Part shown: positions 30,908 through 40,522 of the stretch, one piece after another
How the letters are laid out: every line of letters begins with the position of its first letter
Numbering within the stretch: position 1 is the stretch's first letter
Source of the DNA: Agapetus fuscipes
Taxonomy: Eukaryota > Arthropoda > Insecta > Trichoptera > Glossosomatidae
Assembly (NCBI GenBank): GCA_951799405.1
Contig: OX637361.1
Span: 10,762,170-10,826,169, forward strand
DNA: 64,000 nt
Reading direction: 5' to 3'
Notes under the pieces: model-generated
Told to the model about the DNA's origin: nothing
Seen by the model: the letters and a program-made list of their open reading frames with translations, nothing else
The model's database searches: none
Made by a program: the position numbers and the translations under genes

Positions 30908-31194
30908 CCATGATGATGATGAGTTGATGATTTCTTTATAGCGCCGTTTCGTGATGTAGTTCTTCCAAGGGCGCTGGTGCAAACGATGCCAGAAATTTGC
31001 TTGTCTTCAGTGCATTCGGGAACTTTCCATGGTCCTCTAGCTCTCTCACATGATGTGGCAGGTGGTTCCAGGCCAGAGGGCCAGCAACTCCAAATGCACG
31101 CTGTCCAAAAATAGTGTTAACTCTTTTTATAGGTTCTTCAATCCTTGATATGGCTCCAGTCTCAGCCGAGCGCAGTGTAAGGCTTTTTTTCATG
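30908..31194 (-). mobile_element. CR1/L2-like LINE 3' end inserted in a SINE-2
   Basis: The minus strand keeps an 85-codon frame with VNTIFGQRAFGVAGPLAWNH then LPHHVRELEDHGKFP, followed by GGCGCTATAAAGAAATCATC and a (CAT)n tail. Same subfamily tail as 3955-4240. Severely 5'-truncated. Confidence 0.8.
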
Positions 31195-31255
31195 TTAAGT
31201 GGTTAGCGTAAGGACAGCTCATTTACCTGTGCAAATAAATATGTTACACTAGTTT
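31195..31255 (+). mobile_element. SINE-2, right part
   Basis: 'aagtggttagcgtaaggac' and 'tgcaaataaatatg' continue the SINE-2 left of the LINE. Confidence 0.7.
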
Positions 31256-31940
31256 GCAGGATTGAGTTCATTCCCGTTTAGTTTGCATAGCAACTTTGTC
31301 GTAAGTGCCATCTTGGAAATAATTATAACTAAAGGATGGAATTACATGCATGTTTTAATTATTCCAGTTTTCATGTTAATAACAGTATTTTTCTACATTG
31401 TATATAATTGTGCATATTATTTAAATGAAAACGATAGAAGGTACATCCTAAGCGGGCTGTGAATGTGATTTAATACCAATCAACATGATGCAACGTCTTT
31501 GACACCATACATTGTTAATAGTGGTGTCCTGCTCACGACATATGAAATGCTTTTGTTATTTTCTATGTAAGCAACGTGTCTCTATTCCGTCTTCAATCTA
31601 CGTATATATCACCATGAAAACCCATGAAATCACTATGGTAACGTGTTTGTTACTAGTGTTGTTGAAAGTATGAAAATATCTGATAAATTCCGAATTCAAA
31701 AATGTTCCCACCTCATTATGTACGGGATGATTTTCACAAGTATCTATGTATTACCGAATAGTGATTAAAGTAAAATATTATTCCATGTTCTATAACACAT
31801 TTACTCTCTTTTGTTGGCACGTTTAGAAAATACCCAGTTTGGCATTTATATGGATTTTTTTTTTCAATTAGGTAACACACCTGTTCACAGTTGGAAGGTT
31901 ACCGATAGACTGAATTTGGATTTTTGTGTGATGAGTGGCA
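31256..31940. other. unannotated spacer
   Basis: AT-rich; one 66-residue frame at 31262-31462 with a hydrophobic middle is not recognised and is likely chance. Confidence 0.4.
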
Positions 31941-32187
31941 TTCCTTGACTTATAGGTTGGTATGAGGCTGACCACCCATACTGTAAAAAATGGTTCACTT
32001 TGCCAATGTCACCCCTGTTTCAGGGAATGTCGGCAAGAGTTGCAGGGCGTATGTTCATTTGAGGTTTGGATTTTATTTGTAAGTACACAATCAGCATTTG
32101 TAAGCGCGAACTACACGTGTTTGTTTGTGGGCATGCATCTGAGAGCTTTGAATGAATATATCCTTGCAACTTAGATTATAGATTATA
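31941..32187 (+). repeat. A-repeat, complete copy
   Basis: TTCCTTGACTTATAGGTTGG to an ATAGATT tail. 'agtgg' flanks both sides (31934-31938 and 32187-32191), a candidate short target duplication. Confidence 0.92.
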
Positions 32188-32586
32188 GTGGGGTAGCGTA
32201 TTTCTAATTCTCAAAGGATTGATTTCTTAGCCCATCCAGTTCAATATATCGATGATCCTAAGTATGTACCTTTTTTTATGAAAAAATACGTTCAAACTGA
32301 ACCGTAGCGAATATCAAATAATGTATGGAAATCAAGACAACGCTCTCACTGAGCGTTTGAGTTTTCATGCATTTTTGGTGAAACGCTGTGTTTGAGGTTG
32401 AAGGAAAAGTTTACTCTGCTTTTAGTTTGCGGATATAATCGTCTATCTAAGTAAAATATGGTATATACTTATACTAGAGCGTCTGTAGTATCAGTTATTA
32501 ATAAATATCTTAAGCCCGGTATTTTCAACGTTAGCTCATGTGATTTTAAACTCATTTAAAATTACTACCCACACGATTAACATAAG
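32188..32586. other. unannotated spacer
   Basis: Nothing recognised. Confidence 0.4.
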
Positions 32587-32900
32587 CTTGGACCGGTCCG
32601 TAGTCCAGTGGCAACACTTCGGACACGTAAATGGAAGGTTGTGGATTCGGATCCCGGCGGAGCACAAAAAATATACCATTTATATTTCGAATGTGCTCTT
32701 CGCTGAGTTGAAAAATTCATACACCTTTACCAAAGACCGGTCACTGAAAGGTCCATCCAACCTTACAACAACTGGGTCTTGCTTGAGAATTGGCGCTTTC
32801 TGCAGCGACGACCAAGCGCGCAGAGGGCTCTTGAGGTGTGATACACACAAAAACAGCGCTCACCAAATAAATCATCCTAATATTATTATTATTATTATAA
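32587..32900 (+). mobile_element. SINE-1, full length
   Basis: CTTGGACCGGTCCGTAGTCC head; body with 'tgctcttcgctgagttg', 'aaagaccggtcactgaaagg', 'gcgacgaccaagcg'; 3' GAGGGCTCTTGAGGTGTGAT, ATAAATCATCCTAATATT and an (ATT)n tail. Confidence 0.9.
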
Positions 32901-33171
32901 GCGCGTCTTTTTCACTCAGTATCAAGTCGCTTTACTATCGTGGAAAATACCGGGCCTTAGAGTGTGGACTGAATAAAATGATATATATATATTTTTTATT
33001 CTTACCTGAAGATGATCAACATGATTGAAAACGTTAGTAAATATAATATTAATTAAAATTAAATTAATATAATTGTGAAAATAAAACAGTGTTTTATTAG
33101 ATTTTTTTAAGTTTATAAAAAGTTTAATAGAATTCAATCCCCTGTCCCTGAATCCAAGTCCCCTGAACTAC

Positions 33172-33399
33172 AAACCAGTCCGTAGTTCAGTGGTAACACT
33201 TCGGACTCTGAATGGAAGGTTGTGGGTTCGAATCCCGGCGGAGCACAAAAAATTTACCATTTATATTTTCAAATTTGCTCCTCGCTGGGTTGAACAATTC
33301 ATAAATCTTTACCAATGACCGGTCACCAAAGGTTCATCCAGCCTTACAGCAAGTGGGCCTTGCTTGAGAATTGGCGCTTTGTAGCGACGACGACCAAGC
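33172..33399 (+). mobile_element. SINE-1 part of a composite SINE
   Basis: Head CAGTCCGTAGTTCAGTGG with box B GGGTTCGAATCCCGGC, body to 'gacgaccaagctcgtaaaaa', then a switch straight into SINE-2 without the SINE-1 3' tail. The same junction occurs at 54308. Confidence 0.85.
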
Positions 33400-33650
33400 T
33401 CGTAAAAAAGTCGATAGCTTAGATTCCATACCGAGAGCAAGGGTTCAATCTCAAGGTTTACTCAGCCTTCACAAGAAATGAGAACCAGCCCCCCGAGAAC
33501 TGGGAAACCCCCACTTCAACTGAAAGTGGTAGGTGTGAGGCCGGCCTCCTTACCTGTAAAAATAAATAGGTCCCGAATGGCCACATGCGACCCCATCGGG
33601 GACAACGCAGGCAAGAAGTTATACTATATGTGTAGCTTAGTTGAGATTAT
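33400..33650 (+). mobile_element. SINE-2 part of a composite SINE
   Basis: 'gtcgatagctta' then a deletion to 'accgagagcaagggttcaat', and the normal 3' body to 'ctatatgtgtagcttagttg'. The GAGAGCAAGGGTT variant and CCCGAATGGCCAC are shared with the 54313 copy. Confidence 0.85.
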
Positions 33651-33811
33651 AGATTGCATATTTCCATCCACTGTCTACTTACCTAATAAACAGGTTTCGC
33701 TATGGCCTCCATTTTCATTGATTCTCTTATCAGTTAATAATATAACATTAACTGTATGAAGTAATGATTTCAATTAAAGATGACGATCGCAATGGTGACA
33801 TGTAAGAACGG

Positions 33812-33965
33812 CACAGTGACAAGACGACACATGGTATAACGACACATGACAGAACGACACATGACAGAACGACACATGACAGAACGACACATGACAGAAC
33901 GACACACTATAGAACGGCACATGACAGAACGACACATGACAGAACATCACAATGGCAGTACATCA
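33812..33965 (+). repeat. 15-bp minisatellite
   Basis: The unit GACAGAACGACACAT is repeated about six times in phase, with diverged flanking units (gacaagacgacacat, gacagaacatcacaa). Confidence 0.9.
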
Positions 33966-34104
33966 CATGACATATCATTACTATGACAAAACAACACAGA
34001 ATCACTATGAAAAAAGATCACTATGGAATTGTTTTTTCATATGCCGTTTATGGTATGTTCTGTTGATGTTTTGTTATTTGATGATTTTTTGTGCTTTTTT
34101 TAAA

Positions 34105-34160
34105 TCGAACCAACAACTTTCCGATTACGAGTCCGTAGCGTTAACGACCAGTCTACGAAC
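34105..34160 (-). mobile_element. SINE-1 head fragment
   Basis: Antisense tRNA-like head: 'tcgaaccaacaactttccga', 'gcgttaacgaccagtctacg'. Confidence 0.6.
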
Positions 34161-34181
34161 CAGTAATAAAGCAACTATAAT

Positions 34182-34360
34182 AATCTATATTCTAAATTGC
34201 AATGGTACCTAAATTAATCATTCAGATTCATATGTAATGATGCTTTCTCGCTTACACATGCCGCATGTGTGCTTGCAAAATAAAAATAAAAAAACGAATA
34301 AACGTAAGATATGCAACTCTTACTGACCTTCCCTGAAACAGGGGTGATATTGGCAAAGTC
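34182..34360 (-). repeat. A-repeat, 5' end missing
   Basis: Antisense 'aatctatattctaaattgca' to 'aggggtgatattggcaaag', with an internal deletion. Confidence 0.78.
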
Positions 34361-34835
34361 TGCTTTACAGTTTACTTAAAACGTAACATTATTCATTAAA
34401 AATTACAGGATTCTTCAAATATTTATTCTGACTTTTTTTAATGGGTTTTTCGTAGAGCCGACTTTTAATTGACTCAGTTTGTTATTTGATAATGGTGTTG
34501 CCGCACACAGCAACCCCTCGAGGTCACCCCCGTGTGTGTTTAGAGTAACTTCTAGCGCAGTTGTTTCAGCGGTTCGCCAACAGTACTGGAGGGCAGTCTA
34601 TTCAGAGCCCGGGGAGGCGATCTCTCAGAGCAGTAATTACTGGCGAGCGTTCTGGACGCAGGACACTACCTAGCGGGCTCAGCCCACTCTGCTGCCTTGG
34701 TGGAAAAAGCAGCGCTTACTATGCATTGCGTCAAGTTGGCCAGAATCAAAATGCGGTCGAGGGGCCTACTTGACCGCGGGGAAATCCAGAACTTGGCACA
34801 TATGTCAGTGTGTTCGTTAAATTGGTGAAAAATGA
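34361..34835. other. spacer with a GC-rich block
   Basis: 34490-34800 is GC-richer, with phrases such as 'gcccggggaggcgatctctc' and 'gaccgcggggaaatccaga'. It looks like part of an unidentified repeat; no reliable ORF. Confidence 0.35.
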
Positions 34836-35041
34836 ATCTAATCTAATCTAATCTAAGTTGCAAAATATAAGTAACATTAGAGATTCACATTATATGCATT
34901 TTCACAAAACAGACATGTTTAAGTTCGCGCTTAAACATGCCGCATGTAGTCCTACAATATAAAAACCCAAATCTCAAATGAACATACACCCTGCAGTTCC
35001 TGCCGATCTTCCCTGAAACAGAGATGACATTGGCAAAGTGG
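34836..35041 (-). repeat. A-repeat, 5' end replaced by a tandem array
   Basis: Antisense with four TCTAA-type tail units at its start; stops at 'gacattggcaaagtggacc', where a 116-bp tandem array begins. Confidence 0.85.
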
Positions 35042-35340
35042 ACCTGCTTCAAGGAAACGTCAATGCAGTGGCTGTTGCTAGTCACTGGAGATACTGAGCA
35101 TAGGTGGTTCTGGACACGGAAAGTACCTAAGTACAGTATGGGTTTGCATACTGACGGACCTGCTTCAAGGAAACAACGATGCATTGGCTGCTGCTAGTCA
35201 CTGGAGATACTGAGAATAGGTGGTTTTGGACACGGAAAGTACCTAAGTACAGTATGGGTTTGCACACTGACGGACCTGCTTCAAGGAAACGACGATGCAT
35301 TGGCTGTTGCTAGTCACTTAAGATCCTGAGCATTATCAGT
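35041..35340. repeat. 116-bp tandem repeat, about 2.6 units
   Basis: GACCTGCTTCAAGGAAAC recurs at exactly 35041, 35157 and 35273, with highly similar following sequence (agtcactggagatactgag; acacggaaagtacctaagta). Confidence 0.92.
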
Positions 35341-35342
35341 GA

Positions 35343-35511
35343 ATATTTTAAGGTATGGAGTAAAGAATGAATGGGTAAATGAGAAATGTAAGCTGAAAGA
35401 TTATGTAAAAGCAAATGTCTAAACAGTGTGATGAGATGGTTAGGACATGTAGAGAGAATGGATGATGAAAGACTAACAAATAGTACAAATCGAGGAAATG
35501 TTCAAGGGAAA
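35343..35511 (+). mobile_element. LINE-L fragment, plus strand
   Basis: Translation across frameshifts: VKNEWVNEKCKLKDYVK, then NSVMRWLGHVERMDDERLTN. Matches residues ~112-150 of the 26627 copy. Confidence 0.7.
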
Positions 35512-35660
35512 TGAGACCAGAGCCTCTGCAAAGTTGCCTCCATTCCTTTCTTTCTATGCAAACCCTTCAAATTCCTTATATCCGTCACCTTTTTCGTACA
35601 TTTCATTCTTTTGTCTTGCATTCTCTTACGTGAAGTTTTATACAGAAGTTCAATTCAGTT
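35512..35660 (-). mobile_element. LINE-L 3' end, minus strand
   Basis: The antisense of 'ccagagcctctgcaaagttg' and 'tatccgtcacctttttcgta' corresponds to the GSG/KGDGY C-terminal end. It meets the preceding copy tail to tail. Confidence 0.6.
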
Positions 35661-36061
35661 GTTGTCTTTGCTTTGAGCATCCTATGATATGAACTCCTAA
35701 CAAATTTACTTCAAAGATTCACTGCAACTCCATGAAAAGTTTGAATTCACACTTCTCCCAGCACGAAGTGAGCTAAGCTCTTCTCTACGGTTTCCTAGTC
35801 GTGTTCAAGGTCCGAGACTTCTCCTAGAGATTAAGTCTAATTCTGGACTAGGAAAATTGCCGGCTAGGAAACTAGGAATGACCTGAATGCAAAACTCAAC
35901 TGAAATATTAAAGGATTTCGTGTACAAGGAATTAAAATCTTAGATGCAATGTAAATGCCTTCATATTTAGACCGACCTATGTTTTATCTTATCGAAACAA
36001 AAATTAAACACTGGTTTACAAGTAAATACTCTATACTACGTTAAATATTCCATAAAATCCA
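35661..36061. other. unannotated spacer
   Basis: Nothing recognised. Confidence 0.4.
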
Positions 36062-36284
36062 TAATTTATAATCTAAGCAGTCAGGGTTCATTTAATTTCA
36101 TATTTTATTTAAGTACACATGTGCCAGTTTAAATTTTCTAATACTGCATTTGTGGTGATCCAAGTCTCAAATGAACACCCTGTAACTTTTGCCGACCTTT
36201 TTTGAAACAGGGGTGATATTAGTAAAGTGAATAATTTTTACTGTATGGGTGATCAACCTCAAACGAAACTATAAGTTAAGGAAT
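36062..36284 (-). repeat. A-repeat, degenerate
   Basis: Antisense 'ttataatctaagcagtca' to 'aactataagttaaggaa'. Confidence 0.72.
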
Positions 36285-36401
36285 ACAAATAATTAATATT
36301 AATGTAAGGATATAAAACAACAATACGTACCTTAGAAATAAATGTTTTAAAATGAGTACTACAATAATTGAAATATTAACCACTTGTCTTGTCTTGTATC
36401 C

Positions 36402-36903
36402 TGCCGCCTTTCCTCTAGGGGTGGCCAGTACCTCCACACAAGTGCCTCCACTTGACTCTGTCCTTGCATACTTCTTTCATCTCATCTAATTTCATCACTC
36501 TTTTCATGCATGCTCTTCTCTTGTTTCCACTCTGTAGATTCCATTCATTCGCAATCTCATTTATCTGATCAATCCATTGTTTCCTAGGTCTTCCCCTTCC
36601 ACGCTTACCTGTTACATTCCCTTTATACACTCTTTTTGTCAGTCGGTCTTCATTCATCCTTTCAATATGTCCAAACCATCGCATCACACTTCTTTGAACT
36701 TTCACTTTCACGCTTTCTTTTACTCCGCATTCATTTAGAACCCATTCGTTTCTCACTCTATCTTTCAGTGTTTTTCCTGTCATACTTCTCAGATGGGCCA
36801 TTTCTACGGTGCATACCTTATTTACTTCTCTTTCATTCAACGTCCATGACTCGCTTCCATACATCAGGGTCGGCAACAAAATACAATTGTGTACCGCCAT
36901 TTA
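36402..36903 (-). mobile_element. LINE-L C-terminal region, open frame of 161 codons
   Basis: The minus-strand frame from 36900 to 36415 contains CILLPTLMYGSESWTLNERE, KESVKVKVQRSVMRWFGHIE, GKRGRGRPRKQWIDQINEIA and CMKRVMKLDEMKEVCKDRVK, ending GTGHP-stop. A separate subfamily from 26627 (about two thirds identical by eye). 5'-truncated within the same region, with an AT-rich tandem array directly upstream of its cut end. Confidence 0.87.
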
Positions 36904-36929
36904 ACTAACTTAATAAATTAACAATATAA

Positions 36930-37195
36930 ATAAGTATTTAAGAATATACGTAAGTGTAAAAGAATACAAGGGGGTATAAAAGAATACAAGTAACTATGAA
37001 AGAATATAAATTAGTATAAAATAATACAAGTGGGTATAACATAATACAAGTAACTATGAAAGAGTATAAATAAGTATAAAAAATTACAAGTGGGTATAAA
37101 ATAATACAAGTAACTATGAAAGAGTATAAAATATAAGTATAAAATAATACAAGTGGGTATAAAAGAATAGAAGCAAGTTTAAAAGAGCGAGTATG
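36930..37195 (+). repeat. 60-bp AT-rich tandem repeat
   Basis: GTAACTATGAAAGA recurs at exactly 36990, 37050 and 37110, with a 20-bp sub-periodicity (AGTATAAAATAATACAAG-like words) throughout. Confidence 0.92.
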
Positions 37196-37545
37196 TTTTA
37201 TTGAAATGCGTCCAGAATCTGGGATGATTTCTGTAGTTTTTTTTCTGCAAACGCCTCCCCCCCCACGAAGCGCCCCCCTCTACTGCCGCCCACTTCCCGC
37301 CCACCTTTACCTACTGCCTGGTGAATTTGTATGCAACACAGCGCGCCCAGAGAGGGGGGGCGGAGGGGCGGCAAGGGAACAGGGGCGCTAGGATCAATAC
37401 TGCCCAGTGTTCTATGGATTTCCAAAGATGCAAGATCTCAAATATTATAAGAAGGTTTCTTCTCTCTACACTTCGTGTATTTGAAAAAAAAAATCGAGAA
37501 AAAAAACTGTAAATTTCACTCTATATTACAATTTTTAATAATAAT
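37196..37545. other. spacer with C- and G-rich runs
   Basis: 37250-37400 is strongly strand-biased: C-runs (cgcctccccccccac) are followed 80-100 bp later by G-runs (gagagggggggcggagg). Possible hairpin or G-quadruplex former; no ORF recognised. Confidence 0.45.
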
Positions 37546-37836
37546 CTCTTGACTTATAGGTTGACAATCCCCAATGAATTATAGGCTGGTAATCCCATGA
37601 CTTTTTTTTTGAAGTTGGTATGAGGCTGACTACCCATACTGTAAAAAACGATTCACTTTTCCAGTGTCACCGCTGTTCCAGGGAAGGCCGGCAAGAGCTA
37701 CAGGGTGTATGTTCATTTGAAATTTGGTTTTAATTTGTAAGTACACATTCAACCTTTGTAAGCACGAACTTACACATGTCTGTCTGTGGGCATGCATTTA
37801 AATTGAATTTTAAATTTTAATATACCTTTGATAATA
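37546..37836 (+). repeat. A-repeat with duplicated 5' end
   Basis: CTCTTGACTTATAGGTTG appears first; then 'gaattataggctggtaatcc' and 'gaagttggtatgaggctga' repeat the start before the copy runs on to 'tttaatatacctt'. Confidence 0.82.
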
Positions 37837-38135
37837 TTAGGATGATTTATTTGGTGAGCGCTGTTTTTGTGTGTATCACACCTCAAGAGCCCTCTGCGAA
37901 CTTGGTGGTCGCTGTAGAAAGCGCCAATTCTCAAGCAACACCCAGTTGCTGTAAGGCTGGATGGAACTTTAGTGACCGGTCTTTGGTAAAGGTATATGAA
38001 TTTTTCACCCAGCGAAGAGCATATTTGAAAACATAAATGGTATAATTATTGTGCTCTGCAAGGATTCGAGCCCGCAACCTTCCATTTACGAGTCAGAAGT
38101 GTTCACCACTAGACTATGGACCGGTCTCTAAATCT
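37837..38135 (-). mobile_element. SINE-1, full length
   Basis: Antisense (AAT) tail, TTAGGATGATTTATTTGGTG, 'gcgccaattctcaagcaac', box-B complement 'gattcgagcccgcaacctt', head complement 'accactagactatggaccgg'. Confidence 0.88.
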
Positions 38136-38704
38136 TTGCAATTTAGATTATAGCCAGTGATGATAAAAGTATGTATATGAAATGGAAGTTGGAGCATAAA
38201 GTATGAAACAAGTATTCCTGGTTAACTTTCCGTTATTGTTATCGAACCGCAACCAATCATTTCCTCATTCATATTTATAATTGCTTTAAAGTGTACACAA
38301 CGCTGGGGGGGGGGAGTGTACCGCAGGGGGTGGTTTTTAAAAAACGATGACACGTATGTCTCCTCCCCCGACCACCCTTATTCTCCGTCAGCCCTCTCTC
38401 ACACACTTCTCCCGTCTCCCTCTCGGCAAACGACTGACTGAGTGATGCTGACAAATGATGGGAACGAAGAGATATGAGGGCTGCAAAAAAACGAACCAAA
38501 TTCTTCGTTTTTAGCACGTTCTATTATGATTTTTCTCGATTTTCTGTGTGCAGATACTGTAAAAAGTGGGTTTCGTGAAGAAGTTGGCTACGACGTCAAT
38601 GAAAAGTTTAAATTAATGTAACTTTTCTTTTTATATATAAAATAAAAACAAATTTGCATTTGATTACCGCACTTTTGGGTAGGCTCACATTCGGCAGGCA
38701 AGCA
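38136..38704. other. unannotated spacer
   Basis: A G-run (ctgggggggggga) lies at 38303 and a pyrimidine-rich stretch at 38360-38440. No family recognised. Confidence 0.4.
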
Positions 38705-38929
38705 TTCGCAGGCTCATATTTTCTCACATTTTAAAACATGCCCACAAACAGTTACATGTAAGTTCACGGGTATACATTCTGCATGTAAAGTAAATAAACC
38801 TCACATGAACATAAACTTTGCAACTCCTTCTGCTTTTCCTGAAACCGGGATGGCATTGCCAAAAATGAACCAACTTTTTACAGAAAGTGGTTTAGGCTTA
38901 TACCAGCCTATTAACATAGTCAAGGAACT
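38705..38929 (-). repeat. A-repeat, 3' end eroded
   Basis: Antisense, 'aaacatgcccacaaacagtt' to 'ttaacatagtcaaggaa'; the long foldback MITE begins 8 bp further on. Confidence 0.78.
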
Positions 38930-38936
38930 TCTTTCA

Positions 38937-39178
38937 GGGCTATTCTTAGACATTTTAGTCGCCCGTTGAGCCCACGCTTTGACAAACTAATGATGCATTT
39001 GTATGAAGACTTGTCAATCCAAGATGGCCGCAGGTGAACAGCTGATTACAGTCTTCATACAAATACTAACAAAATTTGGTAGGTAAGAATGACCGTGGTT
39101 ATGAAACTTCCAGCCGAGGCATCATTAGTTTGTCAAAGCGTGGGCTCAACGGGCGACTGAAATGTCTAAGAATAGCCC
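38937..39178. mobile_element. long mosaic foldback MITE, copy 1
   Basis: Outer arms GGGCTATTCTTAGACATTTT ... AAATGTCTAAGAATAGCCC extend over about 60 bp (TTGAGCCCACGCTTTGACAA in the left arm). The inside contains the centre and right arm of the short MITE-F ('atccaagatggccgcaggtg', 'ggtaggtaagaatgaccgtg') but lacks its left outer arm. Confidence 0.85.
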
Positions 39179-39540
39179 CGTTTTTTGGATTTGAAATATT
39201 TTCTGTTCGATTTTATATGATAACGAATACATTAAATTGTTTTGTTTAATTTTTTTAATTTTTAACATTTTGTCAGCCCTTAAACATGGTTCTTCTGTGC
39301 AAGAAGAAACAAGAAGGGAAAGAACTGGGGTAGAAGCGTGCGTCCGCGAAGAAAAGGGGGGACGAGAAATTTGTTTTACGAAGAAATTAATTTGACTTGA
39401 CAGATATGAGGAGTATTTTTTTTAGTCTCGAGTCGGGCAGCAGATTGCATTTTTTTCCATTATTTCTTGAAAATTAATATTTTGCAAGAACGTGTTTTTT
39501 TTATTAGGGACATATAACTTGCAAAACAATAGATATACCT
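39179..39540. other. unannotated spacer
   Basis: No recognised family. Confidence 0.4.
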
Positions 39541-39796
39541 ATAATCTTTAATCTAAGCTGCAAAGACATGTTAAAACTGCAGGCCAATATTAAATGCATG
39601 CCCACAAACAGGCGCATGTAGGTTCGCGCCTACACATTCTGCATGTTTGCATACAAATAAAAAATAAATAAAAACTCACATGAACATAAGCCTTGCAACT
39701 CCTGCCGCTTTTTCCTGAAATCGGGGTGGCATTGGCAAAAGTGAACCAATTTTTACAGCACGGGGGGTCAGCCTCATACCAACCCATCAGTCAAGG
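39541..39796 (-). repeat. A-repeat, complete copy
   Basis: Antisense from 'ataatctttaatctaagctg' to 'accaacccatcagtcaagga'; subfamily with 'gcatgtaggttcgcgcctac' and GGGGTGGCATTGGCAAAAGT. Confidence 0.88.
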
Positions 39797-40522
39797 AGCG
39801 AGCAAGGAGGAGCGGAGATAAATGAGAATAAAATAAAAATATGGCGTACGGGATATTTTACTCGTAGTAATGCATGTACCACTGAAAGAAATAGGCATAC
39901 AATGAAATAAAAGACAGCATATTTGAAAAATTGATGATGTCGGAAGTGCAACTTACGACCTTTTGTTTACACGTCCGTAGCGTTGGCTATTTGAGAATAC
40001 AAAAAAGATCAACAGTTCAATAGTCTTTTGATTAAAAAATACATTTTTGTTAATTAACAGGAGGTTTTCAGTTACAAGGGGGCTGGTTCTCATTTTTTGT
40101 GATGACTGGGTAAGCTTTGCCGGTATTTTATGAGAGTATTATACAAAAAAAAACTGCTGACTAGTAGGAAAATAAAGAAAGACGAGAGATTAAAAAACAT
40201 GAAGAAAAATGTAAAAAAACATAGAATAAGGAGAAAATAAAAGAGAGTAAGAAAGAAAAGAATAATCATTATTTCGCTGTATGAAATTGGCAAACGATAG
40301 AGGCATAAGTGTCGGAAACAAATGTCGTCCAATCAAGTAAACCGCGTAATCTCCCCTTTACCCTGTGGTGGTCTCGCGCATAACGGAGGTTTGTTATTCT
40401 TATTATGAAGAAGGGTTCATAACGCCGAGTCAAACCTCAATCACTGCTCCCAAGGGGGCGGGGACAATCGATATTGTTAGAAGCGACAACAATGACGTAA
40501 CTAGTGCAGTCAATTGTGCAAT
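39797..40522. other. unannotated spacer
   Basis: Contains a purine-rich stretch (40140-40270) and an antisense SINE-1 head crumb at 39955-39990 ('tttgtttacacgtccgtagc'). No gene. Confidence 0.4.

Noticed and set aside
33812..33965. CRISPR-like array
   Set aside because: Units are contiguous without spacers; eukaryotic context; a minisatellite.
35343..35660. Twin-priming inversion of a LINE
   Set aside because: The 3' end of the minus copy abuts the plus copy; twin priming would place the inverted 5' segment at the opposite side.
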